Source of the DNA: Methylophilaceae bacterium
GTDB lineage: Bacteria; Pseudomonadota; Gammaproteobacteria; Burkholderiales; Methylophilaceae
Assembly (NCBI GenBank): GCA_028342535.1
Contig: JAOLWQ010000006.1
Span: 1-64,000, forward strand
Direction: 5' to 3'
Length of the DNA stretch: 64,000 nucleotides
Shown: positions 36,823 to 46,583 of the stretch, piece after piece
How positions within the stretch are numbered: the stretch's first letter is position 1
Layout of the letters: each line of letters begins with the position of its first letter
Position numbers and translations under genes: made by a program
The notes under the pieces: generated by a model
The model's database searches: none
What the model was told of the DNA's origin: nothing
What the model saw: the letters and a program-made list of their open reading frames with translations, nothing else

Positions 36823-38274
36823 ATGGCTGATAACTCAACTTTAGTTTTATTTGGAGCAAGAGGTAATTTATCTCGCATCAAGCTTATACCTGGATTATTT
36901 CATCTTGATGAATCAGGAAAGCTTTCTGAAAAAATGAAAATTGTATCTGTTGGAAGACAAAACATATCTCAAAATGAATGGGAAAATGAAATAAAAGATA
37001 TGCTTGAAAAGAAATTTAACAAAAAATATGATTTAAAAGTTTTTGACCGCTTTATAAAGAGAAATATTTATCATTCTACATTACCAGACGATCCTGATGC
37101 ATTTAAAAAATTCTCTAAACTTCTCTTAAATGATTCTAGATTTCCTAAAAACTTTGCATTCTTTTTATCTGTAAGGCCTTCTGATTTTGCAAAAATAGTT
37201 GACCAATTAGCTGAGGAAAATTTACTCAATGAAGATAAGTATTGGAGAAGAGTGCTAATTGAAAAACCTTTTGGGACTAATTTAAAAAGTGCTATCAATT
37301 TGCAAGCATCTATATCCAAACATCTTAAAGAAACTCAGATCTATAGAATAGATCATTATTTGGGTAAGTCAGCTTTACAAAATATCTTATGGACTAGATT
37401 CTCAAATAGTATCTTTGAACATATGTGGAATAATGAGCATATAGACCATATACAAATAACCAATCATGAAACCTTAGGTGTTGGAGAGCGGACAGAGTTT
37501 TATGATGCAACTGGTGCGTTAAGAGATATGACTCAAAGTCACCTTTTGCAAATGTTGGCACTTACAACAATGGAAAAACCAAAATCATTTTCACCTGATG
37601 ACATTAGGGTTGAAAAAATAAAGTTACTCAAATCAATTAGACCTATACCGATAAATAAAATTCACAAGTACGCTTTTAGAGCTCAGTATAAATCAGGTAA
37701 TATTGAAAAAGAAGGCCATGTTAAGGGCTATCTTGAAGAGCTAGAAAATGATAAAAGCGTTGTAGAAACATATGCAGCAATAAAGATATTTCTTGACACA
37801 CCGAGATGGAAAAATATCCCTATTTATTTAAGAACAGCCAAAAGATTAAACCAAAGTGGCACTTTTATCTCAATAAAATTTAAAAACAATCAAGACAACA
37901 AAAAATTAGCTGATAATTGGTTAGTATTTAGTATTCAACCGAAAGAAAGTACTTATTTTGAAATTCAAACAAAAGTTCCTGGTCTTAATAAAGTTGACTT
38001 AAGGAGTACTAAACTAGAAGGAATGAATAGACTAGAACAAGATGATAAAATTGATGCCTATGAGACATTAATGCTCGACCTAATCGAAGGAAATCAATCA
38101 AGGTTTCTTCATATAGATGAAGTTAAGGCTGCATGGTCACTGATTGATCCTATAATTGAAAATTGGACAAACAACAAAGAAAAAATTCATCAATACACTG
38201 CTGGAACTTTAGATCCAAAAGAATCAGAAATTATATTTGAAAATCAAAGCCAATTTTGGCGAGAGGGGAATTAA
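36823..38274 (+). CDS. zwf: Glucose-6-phosphate 1-dehydrogenase
   Basis: Oxidises glucose-6-phosphate to the lactone; 483 residues. The coenzyme motif [19 protein letters not shown] is a slightly altered GxxGDLAxRKL form. The active-site motif is [19 protein letters not shown], and the EKPFGTNL proline segment is present. Cofactor preference (NAD or NADP) cannot be read with confidence; the usual GDLA is GNLS here. Its stop overlaps the dcd start (TAATG). Confidence 0.95.
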   Translation: MADNSTLVLFGARGNLSRIKLIPGLFHLDESGKLSEKMKIVSVGRQNISQNEWENEIKDMLEKKFNKKYDLKVFDRFIKRNIYHSTLPDDPDAFKKFSKLLLNDSRFPKNFAFFLSVRPSDFAKIVDQLAEENLLNEDKYWRRVLIEKPFGTNLKSAINLQASISKHLKETQIYRIDHYLGKSALQNILWTRFSNSIFEHMWNNEHIDHIQITNHETLGVGERTEFYDATGALRDMTQSHLLQMLALTTMEKPKSFSPDDIRVEKIKLLKSIRPIPINKIHKYAFRAQYKSGNIEKEGHVKGYLEELENDKSVVETYAAIKIFLDTPRWKNIPIYLRTAKRLNQSGTFISIKFKNNQDNKKLADNWLVFSIQPKESTYFEIQTKVPGLNKVDLRSTKLEGMNRLEQDDKIDAYETLMLDLIEGNQSRFLHIDEVKAAWSLIDPIIENWTNNKEKIHQYTAGTLDPKESEIIFENQSQFWREGN

Positions 38275-38840
38275 TGACTATAAAATCTGATAAATGGATA
38301 AGAAAAATGTCAGAAGAACATGCAATGATTAGTCCTTTTGAGCCAAATATGATTCGCGAAAAAGAAGGTAAAAAAATTGTTTCGTACGGAACATCAAGTT
38401 ATGGATATGATATTAGATGTGCCCCTGAGTTTAAGGTTTTTACCAATATAAATAGTACAATTGTTGACCCTAAAGCATTTGATCCAAATTCATTTGTCGA
38501 ATTTAATGCTGATCATTGCATTATCCCTCCAAATTCTTTTGCTCTTGCAAGAACAGTAGAATTTTTTAAAATTCCAAGAAACGTCTTAACAATATGCGTT
38601 GGTAAATCAACTTACGCTCGCTGTGGCATTATTGTGAATGTCACACCATTTGAACCGGAGTGGGAAGGCTATGTCACTTTAGAATTCAGTAATACAACTC
38701 CATTGCCAGCAAAAATTTATGCTGGGGAAGGCTGTGCACAAGTTTTATTCTTTGAGTCTGATGAAATTTGTGAGACATCTTATAAAGATCGTGGTGGCAA
38801 GTACCAAGGGCAAAGTGGAGTAACTTTACCTAAAATCTAA
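38274..38840 (+). CDS. dcd: dCTP deaminase
   Basis: Deaminates dCTP to dUTP for thymidylate synthesis; 188 residues from the ATG at 38274, which overlaps the zwf TAA. A TTG at 38256 would extend it by six residues into zwf and is unlikely. The beta-helical trimer signature is [21 protein letters not shown]-like (38601 onward), with the catalytic glutamate in [12 protein letters not shown]. The ordinary neighbour of metG/apbC in betaproteobacteria; here the RuMP genes lie between apbC and dcd. Confidence 0.94.
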   Translation: MTIKSDKWIRKMSEEHAMISPFEPNMIREKEGKKIVSYGTSSYGYDIRCAPEFKVFTNINSTIVDPKAFDPNSFVEFNADHCIIPPNSFALARTVEFFKIPRNVLTICVGKSTYARCGIIVNVTPFEPEWEGYVTLEFSNTTPLPAKIYAGEGCAQVLFFESDEICETSYKDRGGKYQGQSGVTLPKI

Positions 38841-38919
38841 TGCCCTAAAAATAATTTACTCAAATCTAAAAATTTCAAATATAATCCTTTTTTTTAATTT
38901 TATGTAAGGAGCAATCGCA

Positions 38920-39279
38920 TTGGAATATTGGGGATATCATCTTATATTAGATTGTAAAAATGGAAATTTAAAAAAAGTAAAATCAGCTGATACTATTAAA
39001 AGCTTTGTTCAAGAGCTAGTTAAAGAAATAGATATGGTAGCTTCTGGTGAACCCAACATAAAGCATTTTGCAACTCATAATGAGGATGCTGCTGGCTATA
39101 GCCTAGTGCAATTAATCGAAACATCTTCAATAACTGGTCATTTTGTAGATAAAAATGGTGATTGTTATATTGATATCTTTAGCTGTAAAGCTTTTAATAT
39201 TGAAACTGCTAAAACAGTTGTTAATAAATACTTCTCACCAGAACAAATAAAGGTTACTTACCTTACAAGACAAGCTTAA
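38920..39279 (+). CDS. speD: S-adenosylmethionine decarboxylase proenzyme (SpeD-like)
   Basis: A 119-residue pyruvoyl-dependent decarboxylase precursor that self-cleaves at a serine. Aligned by eye with the Thermotoga/Bacillus type, the SSITGH segment keeps the cleavage serine (near residue 71), the histidine five residues on, and the cysteine 15 residues after that (FSCK). The residue before the serine is Thr, not Glu. The start is TTG at 38920 with AAGGAG at 38906-38911; no ATG is suitably placed. The product would serve spermidine synthesis, or another amine, since relatives of SpeD with changed substrates exist. No speE in the window. Confidence 0.82.
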   Translation: MEYWGYHLILDCKNGNLKKVKSADTIKSFVQELVKEIDMVASGEPNIKHFATHNEDAAGYSLVQLIETSSITGHFVDKNGDCYIDIFSCKAFNIETAKTVVNKYFSPEQIKVTYLTRQA

Positions 39280-39282
39280 TAA

Positions 39283-39768
39283 TTAAATAATCTTCTCGTA
39301 TTCAAGGAAGGAATAATTTAAATTATTTTCTGAGATTAAATCTTCTCGGGCTACCTCCCTCCATTCGTTCTGAATGAAGTTCGGAAAGAATGCATCTCCT
39401 TTATAATTACCATTAACTTTTGTAACATATAAACGAGTTGCTAAAGGTAGCGAGATTGTATAAATTTGCTCTCCACCAATAATAAATATTTCAGATGAAT
39501 CGTCAACTATAGAGATTGCTTTATCCAAAGAATTTACAACCTCTACACCATTAATTAATAAAGAATTATTTCTACTAATGACTATATTTCTTCTATCTTT
39601 TAGAGGTTTACCAATTGAATCATAGGTCTTTCTACCCATGATTACGCAATGATTTAAAGTTATTTTTTTAAAATTTTGAAGGTCCTCTGAGATGTGCCAA
39701 GGTAACTGATTATTCAAACCAATCACAAAATTTTGAGACATAGCTACGATAATTGATATTTTCGACAT
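39283..39768 (-). CDS. folA: Dihydrofolate reductase
   Basis: Reduces dihydrofolate to tetrahydrofolate; 161 residues. The N-terminus KISIIVAMSQNFVIGLNNQLPWHISEDL carries the substrate residues, with Asp in place of E. coli Asp27 (SEDL). CVIMGRKTYDSIG and IFIIGGEQIY are the NADPH segments. Start overlaps the thyA stop (TGATG), so the two are translated together, which suits regeneration of the folate that ThyA oxidises. Confidence 0.96.
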   Translation of the reverse strand: MSKISIIVAMSQNFVIGLNNQLPWHISEDLQNFKKITLNHCVIMGRKTYDSIGKPLKDRRNIVISRNNSLLINGVEVVNSLDKAISIVDDSSEIFIIGGEQIYTISLPLATRLYVTKVNGNYKGDAFFPNFIQNEWREVAREDLISENNLNYSFLEYEKII

Positions 39769-40562
39769 CAGACAGCGACAGGCGCTTTAATTAATGGATC
39801 TGGATTATAGTTAATCAATTCAAAATCTTCAAACTTAAATTCAAATATATCTTTTATTGAAGAGTTAATCTTCATTATAGGTAATTTTTTTGGGGATCTA
39901 CTCAACTGTTCATTTACTTGATCAATATGGTTTAAATATATGTGCGCATCCCCCAGAGTGTGGACAAAATCACCACACTTTAAACCACAAACCTGGGCAA
40001 TCATTTTAGTTAAAAGCGCATAAGATGCAATATTAAAAGGAACCCCCAGGAATATATCAGCGCTTCTTTGGTATAACTGGCATGATAATTTATTATCTGC
40101 AACATAAAATTGAAAAAAAGCATGGCATGGAGGTAATTTCATATTATCAATTTCTGCGACATTCCAAGCTGAAACAATTAGCCTTCTAGAATTAGGATTA
40201 TTTTTTATCCCTTCAATCAAATTTTTAATTTGATCAATAGATTGGCCATCAGAGGTAGGCCAACTTCTCCACTGAGATCCATAAACAGGGCCTAAATCTC
40301 CATTTTCATCAGCCCATTCATCCCATATAGAAACACCATGATCTTTTAAATACTTAATATTAGTGTTGCCTGTAAGAAACCATAAAAGCTCATGAATTAC
40401 AGATTTTAAATGTATTTTTTTTGTAGTTAGTAAGGGAAAATTACTCTCTAGGTTAAATCTCAACTGATAGCCAAAGATTGATAAAGTTCCAGTACCTGTC
40501 CTATCTTCTTTTTTAATGCCGTTATCTTTTACATAACTTAAAAGGTCTAAATATTCTTTCAT
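39768..40562 (-). CDS. thyA: Thymidylate synthase (ThyA)
   Basis: Methylates dUMP to dTMP using methylene-tetrahydrofolate; 264 residues, identical to the E. coli length. The catalytic cysteine is in [12 protein letters not shown], and [13 protein letters not shown] and [19 protein letters not shown] are the phosphate and folate segments. The C-terminus KAPVAV is the conserved closing tail. ATGA overlap with thrC upstream and with folA downstream. Confidence 0.97.
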   Translation of the reverse strand: MKEYLDLLSYVKDNGIKKEDRTGTGTLSIFGYQLRFNLESNFPLLTTKKIHLKSVIHELLWFLTGNTNIKYLKDHGVSIWDEWADENGDLGPVYGSQWRSWPTSDGQSIDQIKNLIEGIKNNPNSRRLIVSAWNVAEIDNMKLPPCHAFFQFYVADNKLSCQLYQRSADIFLGVPFNIASYALLTKMIAQVCGLKCGDFVHTLGDAHIYLNHIDQVNEQLSRSPKKLPIMKINSSIKDIFEFKFEDFELINYNPDPLIKAPVAV

Positions 40563-41989
40563 ATTATATTGTTTGCTAAAATGAAATCTTTGACTGATGA
40601 AGTTTTGTTATCAAAAACTTCAAATCTCTGATCTATTTTTTCTAAATCAACTAAGGCATCAGGTCTAACTGGTCTTTTACCAATTGCTTCAAAAACTGAC
40701 TTTTCAAACTTAATTGGTAAAGCTGTTTCTAAAACCAGCATTGGGGTATCTTCTGATAAATGATCAATTGAGGCCTTAACACCATCTGCTGTATGAGTAT
40801 CAATAATGACATCATATTCGTCATAAAACTTTTTAATTAGGTTAATTCTATTTTTATGCTTACTTGAGGAAGAAGTAAAACCAAAGTCCAAAACTTTACC
40901 CATAATTTCTTTATTAAGCTCAAAAGATCTTCCATTATCTATTTGTTGCCAATAACTTCTGAGCACAGAACTATCTCGCCCTATTAAATCAAAAATAAAT
41001 CTCTCAAAATTGGATGCTTTTGAAATATCCATTGATGGGCTAGAGGTTTGGAATGTATTTTCAGAAGTTCTTGGATAATACTTTCCAGTTTGAAAAAATT
41101 CATCAAGAACATCGTTTTCATTAGTTGCAACAACTAACTTCCTTATAGGTAGGCCCATCATTCTTGCAATATGACCAGCACAGATATTTCCAAAGTTTCC
41201 GGTAGGTACTGTAAAGTCTACAACTTCTTTACTATCTTTAGTTACTGCTAGATACCCTTTAAAGTAATAGACAATCTGAGCTAGAATTCGTCCCCAGTTA
41301 ATTGAGTTTACAGCTCCAATATTATTATCTTCTTTAAAGTGTAGGTCATTTGAGACTGCTTTCACAATATCCTGACAATCGTCAAATACTCCCTTAACAG
41401 CGATATTGTAAATGTTTTCATCGCCCAAGCTAAACATTTGAGCAGCCTGAAATGGACTCATTGTGCCATAAGGGGAAAGCATGAATACATTAATACCTTT
41501 TTTACCCTTCATTGCATATTCTGCAGCTGGTCCTGTATCACCAGATGTGGCTCCCAAAATATTTAACGTCTTATTTTTCTTAGCTAGTACATATTCAAAA
41601 ATGTGCCCTAAAAACTGCATAGCGATATCTTTAAAAGCTAATGTTGGTCCATTTGAAAGTGATAATAGATATAAGTTATCCTTCAGCTTTAATGTTGGAG
41701 TTATATCATCAGGGTTCTGATTGGGGCGATTATATCCAAATACATCTGCAGTATAAGTTTTATTTATAATTTCCATTAAGTCATCTGCAGGGATGTCATC
41801 AATAAATTTGTCAAAAATAGAAAATGCGAGATCTTGATAAGACATGGACCTCATAAGATCTAAATCATTTTTTGTGAATTTTGGATAGGCTTTAGGGAGA
41901 TACAAACCTCCATCAGGTGCAAGGCCGCCCAACAAAACATCACAAAAATTTAATTCTGGAGACTTCCCTCTTGTAGAAATATACTTCAT
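40559..41989 (-). CDS. thrC: Threonine synthase
   Basis: PLP enzyme making threonine from O-phosphohomoserine; 476 residues, the longer type. The PLP lysine is in [17 protein letters not shown] (about residue 112), and the phosphate-binding loop is [15 protein letters not shown]. It follows hom by seven bases in the order alaA-hom-thrC, which is characteristic of betaproteobacteria, then runs into thyA-folA. Confidence 0.96.
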   Translation of the reverse strand: MKYISTRGKSPELNFCDVLLGGLAPDGGLYLPKAYPKFTKNDLDLMRSMSYQDLAFSIFDKFIDDIPADDLMEIINKTYTADVFGYNRPNQNPDDITPTLKLKDNLYLLSLSNGPTLAFKDIAMQFLGHIFEYVLAKKNKTLNILGATSGDTGPAAEYAMKGKKGINVFMLSPYGTMSPFQAAQMFSLGDENIYNIAVKGVFDDCQDIVKAVSNDLHFKEDNNIGAVNSINWGRILAQIVYYFKGYLAVTKDSKEVVDFTVPTGNFGNICAGHIARMMGLPIRKLVVATNENDVLDEFFQTGKYYPRTSENTFQTSSPSMDISKASNFERFIFDLIGRDSSVLRSYWQQIDNGRSFELNKEIMGKVLDFGFTSSSSKHKNRINLIKKFYDEYDVIIDTHTADGVKASIDHLSEDTPMLVLETALPIKFEKSVFEAIGKRPVRPDALVDLEKIDQRFEVFDNKTSSVKDFILANNII

Positions 41990-41996
41990 ATTTTAA

Positions 41997-43313
41997 CTAT
42001 TTATTTAATTGTTCGATTCTTAGTTTAACTGCTTTATTATTGTTTTCAGGTAACGCCTCAATTTCATTAATTATGTTGTTAACTTCTTTTTCTATAATAT
42101 TAGTTGTGACTAAAATAATATCTACTATCTCATCATCTTCTTGAATCTCTTTTTGAACCATTGCATCTATCGAAATAGAATGTTGCGCAAAAATCTGAGT
42201 GATTTTTGCTAACACTCCTGATTCATTTTTCATTGAAAGTCTTAAATAAAACTCAGAAGTTATATCTTCAATTAAAAGAATTTTCTTTTCTTTAATTTCA
42301 TCTTTAATGAATCCTAAAATAGGGATTGTAGTTGTATTATTTGATTCTAAATTTCTAGCTAAATCAACAATATCAGCCACAACAGCGCTAGCTGTAGGTT
42401 CTGATCCGGCTCCAGCACCATAATATAATGTTGGCCCAACCATATTGCCCTGAACTAATACAGCATTCATAGGACCATCTACATTCGCTACTAATCTTTT
42501 TTCTGGAATTAAGGTAGGGTGAACCCTTAATTCAACAGAATCTTTCATACATTTTGTTATGCCCAATAATTTAATTTTATAACCAAGTTCCTCAGCGTAC
42601 AGAATATCTTTTTGATTTAAATTACTTATACCTTCGATATGAACTGCATCAAAATTAATAGGAATTCCAAAAGCTATTGATGCCAAAATTGTTATTTTAT
42701 GCGCAGCATCTACTCCCTCTATATCAAATGTTGGATCTGCTTCAGCAAAACCTAATTCCTGAGCTTGTTTAAGCGCAACATCAAATGTTAAATTATTTTC
42801 TTTCATTTCAGTAAGAATGTAGTTTGTAGTTCCATTTAGAATTCCAACAACCCACTCTACCTTGTTTCCAACCAAACCTTCTCTTAAAGACTTAATAATT
42901 GGTATTCCGCCAGCAACTGCTGCTTCATAAGCTAAATTAACATTATATTTATTGGCTAAACTAACTAACTCTTTTCCATGGATGGCCATTAGGGCTTTAT
43001 TTGCTGTAACAACATGCTTGTTATTTTTAATTGCTTCTTCAACTAAGTCCTTGGAAATTCCGGTACCGCCAATCAATTCAACTACAATATGAATATTTTC
43101 ATCTTTAACAAGGTCGAAAGCATCTTCATAAATTTTAGTTTTTTCGTCAACAACCTCTCTTGCTCTATTTAAATCTTTTTCAGCTAATGCAGAAACAACT
43201 ATCTCCATTCCAGTTTTTCGAAAAATTTCAGAGAAATTTTCTTTTAGAATTTTATATGTGCCGCCGCCTACTGTTCCGGCACCAATTAAACCAACATTTA
43301 TTTTATTTTGCAT
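41997..43313 (-). CDS. hom: Homoserine dehydrogenase
   Basis: NAD(P)-dependent reduction of aspartate semialdehyde to homoserine; 438 residues, monofunctional with a C-terminal ACT domain (about residues 350-425) that likely gives threonine feedback. The N-terminal site is VGLIGAGTVGGGTYKIL, and the catalytic Lys/Asp segment is GFAEADPTFDIEGVDAAHKI. Six bases after alaA and seven before thrC, so the three form one unit. Confidence 0.96.
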   Translation of the reverse strand: MQNKINVGLIGAGTVGGGTYKILKENFSEIFRKTGMEIVVSALAEKDLNRAREVVDEKTKIYEDAFDLVKDENIHIVVELIGGTGISKDLVEEAIKNNKHVVTANKALMAIHGKELVSLANKYNVNLAYEAAVAGGIPIIKSLREGLVGNKVEWVVGILNGTTNYILTEMKENNLTFDVALKQAQELGFAEADPTFDIEGVDAAHKITILASIAFGIPINFDAVHIEGISNLNQKDILYAEELGYKIKLLGITKCMKDSVELRVHPTLIPEKRLVANVDGPMNAVLVQGNMVGPTLYYGAGAGSEPTASAVVADIVDLARNLESNNTTTIPILGFIKDEIKEKKILLIEDITSEFYLRLSMKNESGVLAKITQIFAQHSISIDAMVQKEIQEDDEIVDIILVTTNIIEKEVNNIINEIEALPENNNKAVKLRIEQLNK

Positions 43314-43319
43314 TTTTTT

Positions 43320-44534
43320 TTACTTTCTATAATCTGTTAAATATTCTGAAAATCTATCTATCGCTATCTTTAACTCATCCTCATTTGGAAGAAATACCAT
43401 TCGAATATGGTTATGATCATGCCAATTAAAGCCACTTCCCTGAACCATTAATACCTTTTTTTTCTTTAAGACATCAAGTACAAATTCTTGATCATCTTTT
43501 ATTGGGTATATTTTTTGATCTAGTTTGAAAAATAAATACATTGCTGCTGCAGGCTTAACACAAGTTACCCCAGGAATATTCGTTATCATTTCGTATGCTA
43601 ACGCTCTCTGTTTAAATAGGCGACCTGATGAAGAAACCAAATCGTTTATGCTTTGATAACCCCCTAAAGCAGTTTGAATTGCCAACTGACCTGGAACATT
43701 GGCACATAATCGCATAGATGCCAATATATTAAGGCCTTCTAAATAATCTTTTCCTTGAATTTTATTACCAGAAACTACAAGCCAACCAGCACGATAACCA
43801 CAAGCCCTATAATTTTTAGACAAGCCGTTTAATGTCACAAATAGAATATCGTCTGCTAATGACGCAATGGATGTATGCTTATTTTCATCATACAAAACTT
43901 TATCGTATATTTCATCAGCAAATATGATCAAATTATTTGTTCTTGCTACTTCTATTATTTGTTCTAATAATTCATCAGAATATAATGCACCAGTTGGATT
44001 GTTTGGATTTATAACTAATATTGCTCTCGTTTTTGATGTAATTTTACTTTTAATATCGTTAATATCAGGAAACCAATTTGCTGATTCATCACAAGTATAA
44101 TGAATAGGACTCCCTCCCGCCAGTGTAACTGCAGCTGTCCACAATGGATAATCAGGTTTGGGGATAAGAACTTCATCATCATTATTAATAAGACCCTGCA
44201 TAGCCATAACAATTAACTCTGAAACTCCGTTTCCCAAGATGATATCGTCTACTTCTACATTTTTAATTAATTTTTGTTGGGTGTAATGCATGATTGCTTT
44301 CCTAGGCTCAAAAAGTCCATAACTTTCTGTATACCCAGAAGATTTATTAATATTTCTGACAACATCCTGTGTGATTTCATCTGGAGCCTCGAAACCAAAC
44401 TCCGCAGGGTTACCAATATTTAATTTAATAATACGATGGCCTTCTTCTTCCATTTTTTTTGCATGCGCTAAAATGGGGCCACGAATGTCATAACAAACAT
44501 TATCAAGCTTTTTAGATTTTAAAACAGGGGACAA
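43320..44534 (-). CDS. alaA: Glutamate-pyruvate/alanine aminotransferase (AlaA-type class I)
   Basis: A 404-residue class I/II PLP aminotransferase. The PLP lysine is in LNGLSKNYRACGYRAGW (Ser-Lys), with NPNNPTGALY and FADEIYDKVLY as binding segments. The N-terminus (IRGPILAHAKKMEEEGHRI) resembles E. coli AlaA (YfbQ). Association with hom-thrC is a common betaproteobacterial layout, often annotated simply as aspartate/alanine aminotransferase. Substrate is therefore probable, not certain. Confidence 0.88.
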   Translation of the reverse strand: MSPVLKSKKLDNVCYDIRGPILAHAKKMEEEGHRIIKLNIGNPAEFGFEAPDEITQDVVRNINKSSGYTESYGLFEPRKAIMHYTQQKLIKNVEVDDIILGNGVSELIVMAMQGLINNDDEVLIPKPDYPLWTAAVTLAGGSPIHYTCDESANWFPDINDIKSKITSKTRAILVINPNNPTGALYSDELLEQIIEVARTNNLIIFADEIYDKVLYDENKHTSIASLADDILFVTLNGLSKNYRACGYRAGWLVVSGNKIQGKDYLEGLNILASMRLCANVPGQLAIQTALGGYQSINDLVSSSGRLFKQRALAYEMITNIPGVTCVKPAAAMYLFFKLDQKIYPIKDDQEFVLDVLKKKKVLMVQGSGFNWHDHNHIRMVFLPNEDELKIAIDRFSEYLTDYRK

Positions 44535-44718
44535 ATTATTGTTATCTCGATTGTTAAAAATTAATTGTTATCTTACCTTTCTATTAGAATTAAGCCAATG
44601 ATAGAGCGTAAAAAAATAGCTGAATTAAAGTAAAATCTTATCTAATTAAAACTAATTTATTATAATTTACAAACATATAAAGGGATGATTGAATTGACTT
44701 AAGTAGTTTTACTAAAAA
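44535..44718. other. Non-coding gap between fabB and alaA
   Basis: About 184 AT-rich bases on the minus-strand side upstream of alaA and downstream of fabB. An 8-bp inverted repeat (ACTAAAAA 44711-44718, TTTTTAGT 44726-44733) straddles the fabB stop and may act as a weak terminator. I see no ORF or riboswitch-like structure in the rest. Confidence 0.4.
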
Positions 44719-45942
44719 TTATAAGTTTTTAGTAGAGAAAACTAAGCTTGCATTTGTTCCACCAAAACCAAAACTGTTAGACATTGCAGTTTTTACTTTT
44801 TGGTTTAACTTCTTTCTGACAATTGGAAGCCCTTCAGCGGCTGGATCAAGTTCCTCTATATTGGCTGATGCCGCTATAAAGTCATTTTCCATCATAATTA
44901 AACTATAAATCGCCTCATTAACTCCAGCAGCACCTAAAGCATGGCCTGATAAAGATTTTGTAGATGCTATATTTGGAATTGCTCCAAATTTTCCATCCTT
45001 AAAAACAGATTTAATTGCTTCAAGCTCTTTTGCATCTCCCACAGGGGTGCTTGTTCCATGAGTATTAATATAATCAACTGAGTCCGTTGCTTCTAAAGCT
45101 AAATTCATACAACGCTGAGCCCCTTCACCACTTGGTGCAACCATATCAAAACCGTCTGAAGTTGCCCCGTATCCAGTTACTTCAGCATATATCTTTGCAC
45201 CTCGACTAATAGCATGCTCATACTCTTCCAAGACTAAAATACCTCCACCGCCAGAAATAACAAAACCATCTCGTTTTACATCAAATGTTCTTGATGCCTG
45301 CTCAGGTGTTTCATTAAAATTTGATGACATTGCCCCCATAGCATCAAATAAAAAACTCATTGTCCAATGCTCTTCTTCAGCCCCTCCAGCAAAAATAATA
45401 TCTTGTTTACCCATCTGAATTTGTTCATAAGCGTTACCAATACAGTGCGCACTGGTAGAACAGGCAGAGCTAATACTATAATTAATTCCTTTAATTTTTG
45501 CTCCAGTAGCTAAGCAAGCCGTAACACCATTAGACATAGTTTTAACAACCATATAAGGACCTACTCGTCGAATACCTTTTTCTTTTAAAATATCGGTACT
45601 ATTAAGCATGCTTTCGGTTGAGGTTCCACCTGCTCCTACAATTAAACCTGTGCGGATATTTGAGACTTGATTTTCATTTAATTTTGCGTCAGCGATAGCT
45701 TCTTGCATCGCTAGCCATGCATAAGCATGGCCATCAGCCATAAATCTGAATAACTTTCGATCAATTAATTCTTGTGTATTAAGATTAATAGAGCCAGCTA
45801 CTTGAGATCTTAAACCTTTATTCTTATATTCTTCTTGAAATGTAATACCAGATTTTGAATTTTTCAAACTCTCAGAAACTTCGTTAACATCATTTCCTAA
45901 ACTAGAAACAATGCCCATTCCAGTAATGACAACCCTTCTCAT
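44719..45942 (-). CDS. fabB: 3-oxoacyl-ACP synthase I
   Basis: Condensing enzyme of fatty-acid elongation; 407 residues. The Cys-His-His triad is visible in [28 protein letters not shown] and [14 protein letters not shown]. It is needed to elongate the unsaturated intermediate made by FabA; the gene lies 15 bases after fabA, the classic pairing. Start at ATG 45942. Confidence 0.96.
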   Translation of the reverse strand: MRRVVITGMGIVSSLGNDVNEVSESLKNSKSGITFQEEYKNKGLRSQVAGSINLNTQELIDRKLFRFMADGHAYAWLAMQEAIADAKLNENQVSNIRTGLIVGAGGTSTESMLNSTDILKEKGIRRVGPYMVVKTMSNGVTACLATGAKIKGINYSISSACSTSAHCIGNAYEQIQMGKQDIIFAGGAEEEHWTMSFLFDAMGAMSSNFNETPEQASRTFDVKRDGFVISGGGGILVLEEYEHAISRGAKIYAEVTGYGATSDGFDMVAPSGEGAQRCMNLALEATDSVDYINTHGTSTPVGDAKELEAIKSVFKDGKFGAIPNIASTKSLSGHALGAAGVNEAIYSLIMMENDFIAASANIEELDPAAEGLPIVRKKLNQKVKTAMSNSFGFGGTNASLVFSTKNL

Positions 45943-45957
45943 ATCGATTTCCTTAGC

Positions 45958-46470
45958 CTAAAAATTATCTGTGCGTGTAAATAATCCAACCTTAAGATCA
46001 TTTGCTTCGTAAATAACTCTCCCATCAACTTCCATTATTGCATCAGCTATCCCCATAACCAATTTTCTCATCATAACTCTTTTAAGATCAATGGAATATG
46101 TTATTTTTTTTGCTGTTGGCAAAACTTGTCCTGCAAATTTAACTTTACCACTACCTAAGGCTCTCCCTTTCCCTAAGCCACCCTTCCAGCCCAAATAAAA
46201 TCCTAATAACTGCCACATAGCATCCAAACCAAGGCAACCGGGCATTACAGGGTCTGATTCAAAATGGCATTGAAAAAACCATAGGTCTTTATGTATATCC
46301 ATTTCTGCAATAATTTGACCGTTATTATATTTTCCACCTTCTTCAGTAATGGCCATAATCCTATCAAACATAAGCATTGGAGGTAAAGGTAATCTAGCAT
46401 TACCCTCTCCGAATAATTCACCACGGCCACATGCTAATAATTCTTCATTTGTATAACTGTCTTTCTTCAT
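45958..46470 (-). CDS. fabA: 3-hydroxydecanoyl-ACP dehydratase/isomerase
   Basis: Introduces the double bond for unsaturated fatty acids. I start it at the ATG at 46470 (170 residues; E. coli 172), preceded by AAGGG; an in-frame upstream extension to 46548 has no homology and runs through the promoter region. The catalytic histidine is in [20 protein letters not shown], together with the Asp of that helix. Conserved [17 protein letters not shown] at the N-terminus confirms the start. Confidence 0.95.
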   Translation of the reverse strand: MKKDSYTNEELLACGRGELFGEGNARLPLPPMLMFDRIMAITEEGGKYNNGQIIAEMDIHKDLWFFQCHFESDPVMPGCLGLDAMWQLLGFYLGWKGGLGKGRALGSGKVKFAGQVLPTAKKITYSIDLKRVMMRKLVMGIADAIMEVDGRVIYEANDLKVGLFTRTDNF

Positions 46471-46583
46471 AAAGCCCTTAAAATTTAATGATATTAATGA
46501 TTCTGTTAACACACAATTAGTTAGATAATATGTTAAGTTAACGTCCATACGTTTACAGAAATAACTACTAGGAATATATCACA
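46471..46583. promoter_or_regulatory. Divergent promoter region fabA / mxaR with two GTTAAC palindromes
   Basis: The 113 bases between the two starts must hold both promoters. Two copies of the palindrome GTTAAC (46505-46510 and 46537-46542) lie 32 bases apart, about three helical turns. AGGA about ten bases before the mxaR ATG is its likely ribosome-binding site. A regulator has not been identified. Confidence 0.35.
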
